Assembly (NCBI GenBank): GCA_017612805.1
Contig: JAGAFD010000003.1
Coordinates: forward strand, 62,001 to 126,000
Reading direction: 5' to 3'
Source: Bacilli bacterium
Lineage (GTDB): Bacteria > Bacillota_I > Bacilli_A > RF39 > UBA660
DNA length: 64,000 nt
Each line of letters begins with the position of its first letter. Positions within the stretch are counted from its first letter, which is position 1. Below the pieces are notes generated by a model. That model had not been told where the DNA came from. It ran no database searches and saw nothing but the letters and a program-made list of their open reading frames with translations. The position numbers and the translations under genes are program-made. This document shows positions 22,611-32,200 of this stretch, piece after piece.

Positions 22611-23891
22611 ATGAAGAAAAATATTAATAAAATACTTACTTTTATCAATAAACATTTTTTAGGCACTTATGTAGCAGCAAATCTTTTTTTTGTTGTTTTA
22701 ACTAGTTATTTTTATTGTAAGCAAATATCTTCATATTATAATAATTCAAGAATGTATATCTCTTTTTTAATTCTAAATATAATTTTTATTATTGCCCATA
22801 TTATAACGAAAGTTATTAGAAAAGAGAAAATTAGATTTCAAATATTTGATCTTTTCTTTGTCTTTATTTTTGCTTTTAGTTTATTATCCGCAATCTTATC
22901 GATTAATACTGAATCAGCCTTCTTTGGTTTCCGTGGTAGGTATGAAGGTTTCTTTCAAATCATGTATTATTTTTCATTGTTTTTTTTAGCATCGTTTTTA
23001 AATAAAAAAGATCGTAAAACAATTGCATTTATTATTATGATATGTGGTTTAATTGAAGTTATTTATGCTCACTGTCAAGTATTTAAACTATTCCATGTAT
23101 TTGTTCAGTATCATCGTGGCAAACCATGGGCAACTGGTTTTGTATCTAATCCTAATTTCTTTGGAACATTATGTGTTTTATCATTATGTATTGCTATTAG
23201 TTTCTTCTTTGATGTTAAAAAAACTGATTTAAAAGTTATCTATGGTATTTTAATAGTTATTTTAATGAGTGGTTTATTAATTAGTAATACTTTAAGTGCT
23301 TTAGTTGGTTTAATTGCTGCTTTATTCTATTTAATATATTATGCTATTAAAAATAAAAAACTTAAACTATTTATTATTACTTTAATACTATTATCAATAA
23401 TTACAGTTGTTCAAACTAAAATTGGTAAAACTAATTTATTAAAAGATTTAATTAAAACTAAAAATCAATCTGTTGAAATAGCTAAAGGTAATGTACAAGA
23501 TAAGTATGGTTCTAATCGTATTTATATTTGGAAAAATGCCATTAAAATAGTTCCAGATAATATTTCTTATGGTGTCGGAATTGATAATTTCTATTATGCT
23601 TTTGGGGATCGCCCATTAACGCTTAAGGGTTGGTTTTTTGATAAAGCTCATAATGAATATTTACAAATCTTAGTATGTGAAGGAATCTATGCTTTAACCG
23701 CTTATTTATTATTCTTTGGTAGTATTGCATACTTTGGTTTAAAGCAAAGTATTAAAAATAAAGAAGTAATACTTTTATTACCAATTATTGCTTATTTAGT
23801 ACAAGCTTTCTTTAACATTAGTGTTATTGAAGTAGCGCCATTCTTTTATGCTTTTTTAGGTTTATGTGTAAACCGTGATTATGTCGAATAA
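22611..23891 (+). CDS. O-antigen ligase / Wzy-type polysaccharide polymerase
   Basis: A 426-residue multi-pass membrane protein of the O-antigen ligase family. About ten hydrophobic helices are visible, with the family landmarks GRYEGF before the long loop, ATGFVSNPNFFGT in the middle and the extracytoplasmic segment SNRIYIWKNAIKIV...GVGIDNFYYAF...AHNEYLQILVCEG. In Gram-positives these enzymes polymerise or ligate capsular repeat units outside the membrane. ATG 22611 follows TGAGGT; TTG 22596 lies before that site. First gene of a seven-gene polysaccharide block. Confidence 0.85.
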   Translation: MKKNINKILTFINKHFLGTYVAANLFFVVLTSYFYCKQISSYYNNSRMYISFLILNIIFIIAHIITKVIRKEKIRFQIFDLFFVFIFAFSLLSAILSINTESAFFGFRGRYEGFFQIMYYFSLFFLASFLNKKDRKTIAFIIMICGLIEVIYAHCQVFKLFHVFVQYHRGKPWATGFVSNPNFFGTLCVLSLCIAISFFFDVKKTDLKVIYGILIVILMSGLLISNTLSALVGLIAALFYLIYYAIKNKKLKLFIITLILLSIITVVQTKIGKTNLLKDLIKTKNQSVEIAKGNVQDKYGSNRIYIWKNAIKIVPDNISYGVGIDNFYYAFGDRPLTLKGWFFDKAHNEYLQILVCEGIYALTAYLLFFGSIAYFGLKQSIKNKEVILLLPIIAYLVQAFFNISVIEVAPFFYAFLGLCVNRDYVE

Positions 23892-23915
23892 ATATATTTT
23901 AAGGAGGTTTTTGAT

Positions 23916-24644
23916 ATGAAAAAAGTTAGTGTTATTATTCCTATGTATAATGCATCTAATTATATTTTAGAATGCTTAAATAGTGTTGTTAATCAAACAT
24001 ATAAAAACCTTGAAATAATCTTAGTTGATGATCATTCTAATGATGATACTTTAAAAAAAGTAGCAATTATTAAAGATGATCGTATTAAGTTAATTAAACT
24101 CAAAAAAAATAGTGGGGCAGCAATTACGAGAAATAAAGGCATTGAGGCCGCTACTGGTGATTATTTATGTTTCTTAGATAGTGATGATTTATGGGATGAA
24201 GAAAAGATTGCTAAACAAGTTAATTTTATTAAAGATAAAGCTTTTATCTATTCTAAATATTATTATTTAAGGAAAAATAAAACCCATTTAGCTGATGTTC
24301 CTACTTCATATACTTATGAAAAGTTATTAAAAAATTCGGGTATATTTACATCAACGGTAATGCTTAATATGGCATATTTAACTAAAGAAGATATTTATAT
24401 GCCAAATATTAAAAGAGGTCAGGATTATGGTTGTTGGTATCGCGTATTAAAAAAAGTAGGTATTGCTTATGGTATGAATGATGCTTTAGCATATTATCGT
24501 GTTGGTAATGTATCATTATCTTCCAATAAAATTAAAGCGGCTAAAAGAACCTGGGATTTATATAAAACCCAAGATTTACCTTTTTATAAAAGAGTTATTT
24601 GTTTTATTTGTTATGCTTTTAATGCTGTTAAAAGAAGATTATAG
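23916..24644 (+). CDS. Glycosyltransferase family 2
   Basis: A 242-residue GT-A fold enzyme. It has VSVIIPMYNASNYI at the N-terminus, EIILVDDHSNDDT for nucleotide binding, RNKGIEAATGDYLCFLDSDD with the DxD metal motif, and a C-terminal acceptor region including RGQDYGCWYRV. Probably adds one sugar to a lipid-linked capsular precursor. Start ATG follows an excellent AAGGAGGT. It shares the operon with the polymerase and the next transferases. Confidence 0.9.
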   Translation: MKKVSVIIPMYNASNYILECLNSVVNQTYKNLEIILVDDHSNDDTLKKVAIIKDDRIKLIKLKKNSGAAITRNKGIEAATGDYLCFLDSDDLWDEEKIAKQVNFIKDKAFIYSKYYYLRKNKTHLADVPTSYTYEKLLKNSGIFTSTVMLNMAYLTKEDIYMPNIKRGQDYGCWYRVLKKVGIAYGMNDALAYYRVGNVSLSSNKIKAAKRTWDLYKTQDLPFYKRVICFICYAFNAVKRRL

Positions 24645-24653
24645 GGGGATTTT

Positions 24654-25673
24654 ATGAAAGTCGGGTTAATTGGTAATCTAGGTAATGGTAAAAAAGCTTT
24701 TAATGGTCAAACTATTAAAACCAGAGAAATAAATAATTACTTAGTAAAATATTTTAAAGTAACATCTCTTGATACATCGAAGTATTCTAAAAACATCTTT
24801 AGAATCTTTTTTGCAATTAAAAAATTATTAAAAACTAATGAAGTAATTATTGTTATGCCCGCTAATCGTGGTTATCAAATAATTACGCCGATAATTATGT
24901 TTTTAAATAAACGCTATCATCGTAAGTTAATCGAAATTGTTATTGGTGGTTCTAGATATCAATTATTCGATAAACATTGTTATTTAAAAAAACTAGCTAA
25001 AAAATATCAAACTATTTATGTTGAAACTAATTTAATGAAAAAAGAATATCTAAAAAGAGGATTTAATAATGTATGGGTTTTACCTAATGTTAAAGCATTA
25101 AAGATAGGTAAATATCATTCTACTAAAGATCAAATTAAATTATGTGTATGCTCTCGAATTATTAAAGAAAAAGGTATTGAAGAAGCAATTAATGCAGTTA
25201 TAAAAGCTAATAAAGCTTTAAATAAAGCGGTATTTAGTTTAGATATTTATGGTGATATTAAACCAAGTTATGAAAAGAAGTTTAATAATATTTTATTAAA
25301 TGTTCCTAATTATATAAAATATCAAGGAAAAATAGCTTATCAAAAAGCTTCACTTGTTTTAAATAAATATGATTTAATGTTATTTTTAACTTATTATCCT
25401 AATGAAGGTTTTGCCGGTTCAATTATTGATGCTTTTTATGCTGGAATTCCCGTAATTACTACCAAATGGAATAGTAATGAAGAAATAATTAAAGATGGGG
25501 TTAATGGCCTTTTAGTTAGTATTAAAAATGTTGATGAGGTAGCAAGTAAATTAATAATGTTATATAATAATAAAGAGTTAATTGATGCGATGAAAAAGAA
25601 TTGCTTACAAGAAGTAGCTAATTATCAAATTGATAAAGTATTAAGTATTTTAGTTGATGATATAAAGAAGTGA
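24654..25673 (+). CDS. Glycosyltransferase family 4
   Basis: A 339-residue GT-B enzyme. The N-terminal acceptor half starts KVGLIGNLGNGKKAFNGQTIKT and the C-terminal donor half has LCVCSRIIKEKGIEEAI, PSYEK, and NEGFAGSIIDAFYAGIPVITT with the E-x7-E-type nucleotide site. Family 4 enzymes are retaining. It starts ATG 24654 behind GGGGGAT, 9 bp after the previous stop. Sugar unknown. Confidence 0.88.
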   Translation: MKVGLIGNLGNGKKAFNGQTIKTREINNYLVKYFKVTSLDTSKYSKNIFRIFFAIKKLLKTNEVIIVMPANRGYQIITPIIMFLNKRYHRKLIEIVIGGSRYQLFDKHCYLKKLAKKYQTIYVETNLMKKEYLKRGFNNVWVLPNVKALKIGKYHSTKDQIKLCVCSRIIKEKGIEEAINAVIKANKALNKAVFSLDIYGDIKPSYEKKFNNILLNVPNYIKYQGKIAYQKASLVLNKYDLMLFLTYYPNEGFAGSIIDAFYAGIPVITTKWNSNEEIIKDGVNGLLVSIKNVDEVASKLIMLYNNKELIDAMKKNCLQEVANYQIDKVLSILVDDIKK

Positions 25674-25680
25674 TTATGAT

Positions 25681-26640
25681 ATGAAAAATGAATTAATATC
25701 CGTTATTATTAATGTTTATAATGGGGAAGATTATCTTAAAAAATGTTTAGATAGTATTATTAATCAAACTTATCAAAACTTAGAGATTATTATTGTTAAT
25801 GATGGTTCTACGGATAATACTTTAAAGATTATTAATAGTTATCAAGATAAACGAATAAAAGTTATTACCACTAAGAACCAAGGCTTATCATTATCAAGAA
25901 ATGTTGGAATTGATGCAGCTACTGGTAATTATTTATATTTTGTTGATGTTGATGACTTTATTGAATTAGATACCATTAAATATTTATATCAATTAATTAA
26001 AAAACATCATCAAAAAATTGCAATTGCTAATTATATGAATTTTTATGATTATGATTTTGTGGTTGATAAGAAAAAAGAAGAAATTGAAATATTAGATGCT
26101 CAATCATTAATTGAAAATGTTTTATATATGAAAGGCCGTTATGGCACGATATGGAATAAATTATTTCATAAAGATTTATTTAAAACTATTCGTTTTGAAA
26201 ATCGGATTGTTAATGATGTTGTTGTAATATATAAATTGTATTTAGAAGCTGGTAGTGCTGTTTTTAGTAATCAAATTAAGTATTATTATTATAATCGATG
26301 TGATAGTATATCGGGTATTCGTAAACCAGCCCGCACTCTAGATATGTATCAAGCTTCATTAGAACGTTTTGATTATTTAAATCAAGCATTAGGTAACTTT
26401 ATTGCTAATGATATTGGAATCTTATTAATGATTTATAATATTTATTTAAAAGATTATTCAAAAATAAAAAAGGAATATCAAAAATTAAATATCAAAGGCG
26501 AATATCAAAAACATTATCAATTAAAAAAAGTATTAAAAGCTGATATTAAATTTGATGATAAAATAAAATTAATTATTTTTAGAATTAGTCCAAGGTTATC
26601 GAAAATAATTACTAAACTATATTTATTTATAAAAAAATAG
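25681..26640 (+). CDS. Glycosyltransferase family 2 (second)
   Basis: A 319-residue GT-A enzyme with ISVIINVYNGEDYLKKCL, IIIVNDGSTDNT, RNVGIDAATGNYLYFVDVDDF and a long C-terminal helical extension of ~100 residues with basic Lys-rich runs, typical of capsular or EpsJ-like transferases. It is spaced 7 bp from the family 4 gene. The ribosome binding site is weak (GTGATTATG), so translation may be coupled to the upstream gene. Confidence 0.88.
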   Translation: MKNELISVIINVYNGEDYLKKCLDSIINQTYQNLEIIIVNDGSTDNTLKIINSYQDKRIKVITTKNQGLSLSRNVGIDAATGNYLYFVDVDDFIELDTIKYLYQLIKKHHQKIAIANYMNFYDYDFVVDKKKEEIEILDAQSLIENVLYMKGRYGTIWNKLFHKDLFKTIRFENRIVNDVVVIYKLYLEAGSAVFSNQIKYYYYNRCDSISGIRKPARTLDMYQASLERFDYLNQALGNFIANDIGILLMIYNIYLKDYSKIKKEYQKLNIKGEYQKHYQLKKVLKADIKFDDKIKLIIFRISPRLSKIITKLYLFIKK

Positions 26641-26665
26641 TATTTATAAGAAAAGAGGTGTTTAT

Positions 26666-27661
26666 ATGAAAAATGAAAAAATCGATTTTGTTATTACATG
26701 GGTTGATGATCGTGATCAAACCTGGTTAAAAGAGCGCCATAAATATGCCAAAAAATATGATAATATTGATAATCGAGATATTCGTTTCCGTAATTATGAC
26801 ACCTTAAAATATTGGTTTAGAGCAGTTGAAAAGAATGCTCCTTGGGTTAATAAAATTCATTTTATAACTAGTGGTCATCTACCAGAATGGATAAATACAA
26901 AAAATCCTAAATTACATATTGTTAAACATGCTGATTATATGCCAAGTGATGCTTTGCCAACCTTTAATTCGAACGCTATTGAATTAAAGATTCATGAAAT
27001 CAAAGGTTTATCTGAACAATTTGTATTATTTAATGATGATATGTTTTTATTAAAAAAAGTTAGTAAAAAAGATTTCTTTAAAAAAGGCATACCATGTAAC
27101 ACGATGGCTTTAGCACCAATCATTCCTTTTCCTGGTGATCAGTTTTATCAAATGTTAGCTAATAACATGGAAATAATTAATAAATATTTTAATTATCATG
27201 ATTATAAGAAAAAAAATCTTTTAAAAATATTATCATTAAAACAAGGTAAATACTTATTAAAAACCCTTCCTTTTTTAATCTATAATAAATATCCCGGATT
27301 TACTAATTTTCATGTATGTAATTCCTTTTTAAAAAGTACCTTTAAAGAAGTATGGCAAAAAGAAAGTAACATGTTAAATCAAACAGTATATTCTAAATTT
27401 AGAAATAATCATGATAATGTTAGTCAATGGTTATTTAATTATTGGCAATATGCTTCAGGAAAATTCTATCAAAGAAATTATCACTTTGGAATAAATATTA
27501 ATATTGATAATAAAAAAGCAATTAAGATTATTAAAAAACGCCAATATAAATTTATTTGCTTATCCGATTGCGAATATCAAAAAGATTATAATCTTGTTAA
27601 AGAAGCAATTACTGATGCTTTTGAAAAAATCTATCCGGATAAATCAGAATTTGAAATCTAG
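26666..27661 (+). CDS. Stealth-family sugar phosphotransferase
   Basis: A 331-residue protein with the Stealth conserved regions. CR1 is IDFVITWVDDRDQTW at residues ~6-20; CR2 includes DTLKYWFRAVEKNAPWVNKIHFITSGHLPEW, LPTFNSNAIE and FVLFNDDMFLL; CR3/CR4-like segments follow. Stealth proteins are D-hexose-1-phosphate transferases that build phosphodiester-linked capsules and occur in pathogens and commensals. Its presence suggests a capsule joined by phosphodiester bonds. ATG has AAGAGGTG upstream. Confidence 0.88.
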   Translation: MKNEKIDFVITWVDDRDQTWLKERHKYAKKYDNIDNRDIRFRNYDTLKYWFRAVEKNAPWVNKIHFITSGHLPEWINTKNPKLHIVKHADYMPSDALPTFNSNAIELKIHEIKGLSEQFVLFNDDMFLLKKVSKKDFFKKGIPCNTMALAPIIPFPGDQFYQMLANNMEIINKYFNYHDYKKKNLLKILSLKQGKYLLKTLPFLIYNKYPGFTNFHVCNSFLKSTFKEVWQKESNMLNQTVYSKFRNNHDNVSQWLFNYWQYASGKFYQRNYHFGININIDNKKAIKIIKKRQYKFICLSDCEYQKDYNLVKEAITDAFEKIYPDKSEFEI

Positions 27662-27678
27662 TTAAATGAGAGAAAAGT

Positions 27679-29178
27679 ATGAGAACAAAATATTCAATTA
27701 AAAATTTTATTCTACAATTTATTACTAATATAATTTCGATTATATTTCTTTTTGTGTCTCAAACTTTATTAATTAAATTACTAGGTGTTGAATATAATGG
27801 CTTAAATGGTTTATTTACTAATATTATTATACTGCTTAATTTATTAGAATTAGGGATTGGTAGTTCAATAACTTACAATTTATATAAACATATTAAGAAT
27901 AACGATACCGATATCATTAAATCAATTATGTATTTTTATAAGAAAGCTTATTATATTATTTCATTTGTCGTGTTATTAGTTGGTTTATCATTTTTACCAA
28001 TTTTAAAGTTTATTGTTAAAGATGTATCAGTTGATATCAATATTTATATTGTATATATCTTATTTGTGACAGCGACCGTTGCAACCTATATTTTATCTTA
28101 TAAACGCAATATTATTATTGCGGATCAAAAGAACTATTTAATTAATATTATTCAAATAATTAATATTATTATCGTAAATTTATTCCAAGTATTAATCTTA
28201 TGGTTCACAAAAAATTATTATTTATTTTTAATTATTAAAATTATTTGTATTTTATTAGAAAATTTAATAATTAATTTTAAAGCTTCAAGGATGTATCCAT
28301 ATTTAAAAGAAAAGGATATTAAACCCCTTAATCCCGAAATTAAAGAATCCATTATTAGTAGAGTAAAAGCATTAATCTTACATAAAGTATCATGGTCGGT
28401 TACTAATGGAACCGATAATATTTTAATATCAGCATTTTTAGGAATTAAAACGGTTGGTTTATATACTTGTTATAATTATATAATCTCATCAGTAAAAAAA
28501 ATATTTGGTAATATCATTCAAACTTCAACATCGAGTATTGGTAATCTATTAGTGGAAAATGATTATGAAAAAAATTATTTAGCATTTAAAAGAATTCATC
28601 TTTTAAATTTTTGGATTGCTGTTACTACATCTACTTGCTTATTACTAATTACTGAGCCTTTTATTACACTTTGGATCGGTAAAAAATATTTATTAGATTT
28701 TTCCGTTTTAATTGTTTTAGTATTATGTTATTTTCAATCAATTATGCGTTCAACATATATTGCTTTTAAAGATGCTGCAGGCATTTGGGTTGAAGATAAA
28801 TATGTTCCATTAGTACAATTAACTATTAACTTAATTGCTTCAATAATTTTATTAAAAATATTTGGTTTAATTGGGGTATTTATGGGAACCTTTATTAGCC
28901 ATTTAGTGGTATGGTTTTATTCTTATCCAGTATTTATATATCATAAGTTATTTAATCGAAGTATTAAAAAATATTATGGGGAAGTATTATTAAATTTAGG
29001 GGTATTTTTAATAGTAATAGGGATCACTTATCTTATTAATTTATATACTATCAATATTATTACAACGATTATTATTAGTTTTTTAATTCCTAATTTATTA
29101 TTAATAATTATATATAATCGTAGTAGTGAATTTAAATACTACTTACAATTATTATTAAAAATAATAAAGAAAAAATAA
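27679..29178 (+). CDS. Wzx-type polysaccharide flippase (MOP superfamily)
   Basis: A 499-residue protein with about 12-14 hydrophobic helices and the MOP layout: paired helices starting FILQFITNIISIIFLFVSQ, LGVEYNGLNGLFTNI and a long central region LHKVSWSVTNGTDNILISAF. It likely flips the completed lipid-linked repeat unit across the membrane for the polymerase at 22611. Start ATG 27679 has GAGAAAAG. It ends the first part of the polysaccharide cluster. Confidence 0.86.
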   Translation: MRTKYSIKNFILQFITNIISIIFLFVSQTLLIKLLGVEYNGLNGLFTNIIILLNLLELGIGSSITYNLYKHIKNNDTDIIKSIMYFYKKAYYIISFVVLLVGLSFLPILKFIVKDVSVDINIYIVYILFVTATVATYILSYKRNIIIADQKNYLINIIQIINIIIVNLFQVLILWFTKNYYLFLIIKIICILLENLIINFKASRMYPYLKEKDIKPLNPEIKESIISRVKALILHKVSWSVTNGTDNILISAFLGIKTVGLYTCYNYIISSVKKIFGNIIQTSTSSIGNLLVENDYEKNYLAFKRIHLLNFWIAVTTSTCLLLITEPFITLWIGKKYLLDFSVLIVLVLCYFQSIMRSTYIAFKDAAGIWVEDKYVPLVQLTINLIASIILLKIFGLIGVFMGTFISHLVVWFYSYPVFIYHKLFNRSIKKYYGEVLLNLGVFLIVIGITYLINLYTINIITTIIISFLIPNLLLIIIYNRSSEFKYYLQLLLKIIKKK

Positions 29179-29188
29179 CCGGTTTTTG

Positions 29189-29218
29189 TTGTATTAACAA
29201 GTAGTTTATTGGTATAAT
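29189..29218 (+). promoter_or_regulatory. Promoter of surface protein 1
   Basis: TTGTAT (29189-29194), 18-bp spacer, TATAAT (29213-29218). The same layout occurs before the paralogue at 33870-33899. Confidence 0.7.
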
Positions 29219-29249
29219 AAATATATAGTAGAAAGTGTAGTTGATTGAT

Positions 29250-32200
29250 ATGGTAAAAAAATTATCAATAAAAATAATCCTTTCAATATTCTTGATAATA
29301 ATGTTTTCTTTTTCAATGATTGGAATTAGTAGGGCAGTATCTGATGCTAAACGTTTTGAAGTAACGGATGTTTCATTAGCAGAAAAATCCGAAACTACTG
29401 AAGCAGAAATAAATTTGGTGGAAGGTAAAATTGAAACTAATCTAACATTCCATAAGGTAAATGATTATGCTGTTTATAAAATAACATTCAAGAATAATGA
29501 TAATAAAGAATTCTTTATTAGATCAATTACCAATGATAATACTAATCCATACGTAACATATTCTTATGAACAAGAGCAAGATGATAACGTTAAATCTGGT
29601 GATACAGTTGATATATTACTTAAATTAACTTATAACAATGAAGTTAAAGATTTAAATAAACGTGATGTTCAAGAAACTGTTAAGTTTAACTTTGATATGC
29701 AAGACGAAGAAGGTAATATGGTATTATCTGATGAAAAAGTCAATTCGCGTTTAAGTGTTAATGTTTTAGAATATGCTATTTTAACTTTAGCGATATTAAT
29801 CGCTTTAGTGTTTATCTTTTTCAAAAGTAAAAAAGCTAGAAAAGCCGCTATTGCATGCTTAGTTTTATTAACGCCATTCATTGTTAAAGCGGTTGATTCA
29901 AGTTTTGAAATAGTTATTACAACGAATGTCAAACTTCATGATAAGATGGCAATGGTTGTTGAAGTAAACGGTAAGCAAGAAGTAATTGCGGTGCCATATG
30001 GTGAAGCCCCAAAAGTAGAATTGCCAGAACCAGAAAAAGAAGGTTATGACTTTGTTGGCTGGTTTGAAGAAGATAAGAAAAGTGAATATGATTTTGAAAA
30101 AGAAGTAGCAGAAGATATAAGCATTAAAGCTAAATATAAACCAATTGATTATACCATTAGTTATGATTATGATGGTGGTGAAGCTAAAAACCCAGTAACT
30201 TACAATATTGAAACTAATAGTATTACTTTAACTAATCCAACTAAAGAAGGTTATAGTTTTAGTGGATGGACTGGATCAAACGGTAAAACTTATCAAACTA
30301 GAGTTACTATCGATAAAGGTTCAATTGGTAACCTAACATTTACTGCCAATTTTTCAGCAAAAGAAGATACTAAATATACGGTAGTTCATAAATATAAAAA
30401 CTTAGAAGGTGATGGTTATTCTGAAGAATTCACCGAAGAATTAACTGGTACTACTGGAACAGTAGTAAAACCATCTACAAGAACCGTAACTGGTTTTGTT
30501 AATCCAAGTTTAAAGAACTTAACTATTGCTGGTGATGGTTCTTCTAAACTAGAATATATTTATGAAAGAAAAATGGTAACCCTTGCTTATTCCGAAGATG
30601 TTATTAGTAACAAACCAGCTGGTTCATATAAATATGGAACTCCTATTACAATTAATGCTAAAGATAAAGTAGGTTATACTTTTAAAGAATGGAGCTATAA
30701 TGCGGTTTTTATTCCTGCTTTTATTGATGCAGATAATAACAATGCAATTTCGGCTGGTGATATCGTAATTATTGGAACGGATTGGTTCTTTGTAATAGCA
30801 CCACCAGAAAATAGTCAAGTTAAATTAATAACTCGATTAGGTATTGATACTAATGGAAATCAATCAGAAACAGCTAATCAATATACTTTCTCATCGATGA
30901 TACAGATGAAATATTATTGGGAAGAAAATCCAAATGATTATTCTCCATTTGGCGATTCTTCTCATCCATATGTATATCGTACAACAATTAACCGTGATAG
31001 CATAGCCGGTGATCCGAATGTTACAGGTGCTGGTATTAATCAAATAGTCAATCATTATAAAGATAATTTAGACAATCTTGGAATAATATCAATAGTTGAT
31101 GCAAGATTAATGAGTTATGAAGAAGCAGAAGCATTAGGCTGTTCAAATGCTGATAAATCATGTCCTGAATTTATTAGTAATTATAGTTCGACTTGGCTTG
31201 GATCTGTTGGTGGTACTAATCCTCAATATATGTGGTATATCTGGAGAAAATTAGCTTTAGCAAGTTTAACTATGAATAGGTATTCTATTCGTCCAGTTAT
31301 AGTTGTTAATGAAAAAGATATATCCACTTTAAATAAAGTTAATTCGCTATCAACTTTCAATTTAGAAGATGATACTAATATAACTGCTATCTATAATCCA
31401 AATAAGAATACGCCATATACCGTAATTCATAAAATGCAAGATCAAGATGATGAAAGCGTTTATAATATTGTTGAAAGTATTGAAGGCACTGGTTTCACCG
31501 GTGATTTAATTCGCCCAATTGTTAATACTTCATATTATCATTATGGTGATTATATTCTTCCATATACGCAAACAGTTGAAATTGCTGCTGATGGATCAAC
31601 GGTAGTTGAATATGTATATCAATATAAATATTATAATATTACGTTAGATCCAAGTGGTGGTTATGTTAATACAGAATCTATAAAGGTTGAAAAAGGAAGT
31701 TCAATATCGGTATCTAATCCAAAATTATCCAATTACATATTTAAAGGATGGTATACTGAAGCAGAAGGGGGAACTTTAGTTGTTGAACCAAGTAAATCAT
31801 TTACTCCAACTAGAACTCAAACTCTATATGCTCATTGGGAATTTGATGCTTCTCCAAAGGGATTTTTAATTGATTATGATGATAATAATGCAGTGTCTAT
31901 TGGAGATGCTGTAAGAATTGGAAGCGATGATTTCTACTATATTGGAAGAGATGAAAACAATAATTTAAAATTATTAAGTAAATATAATTTAGAATCTGGT
32001 GATAATCGTCAAAAAGGAAAAAACAGTAATACTGTTGAAAGCCGCTGGTTCTTTTCACGTACGAATTATTGGCAAGATGAATCACTAGGTTATACTTTCA
32101 CAACCGAAGGTGATGGATCTTTATCATATGTATATCGTACATCCGAAAATCAAGCAGTACCTGAAAATAGTATAAACATTGTTAATTATGTATACTATCT

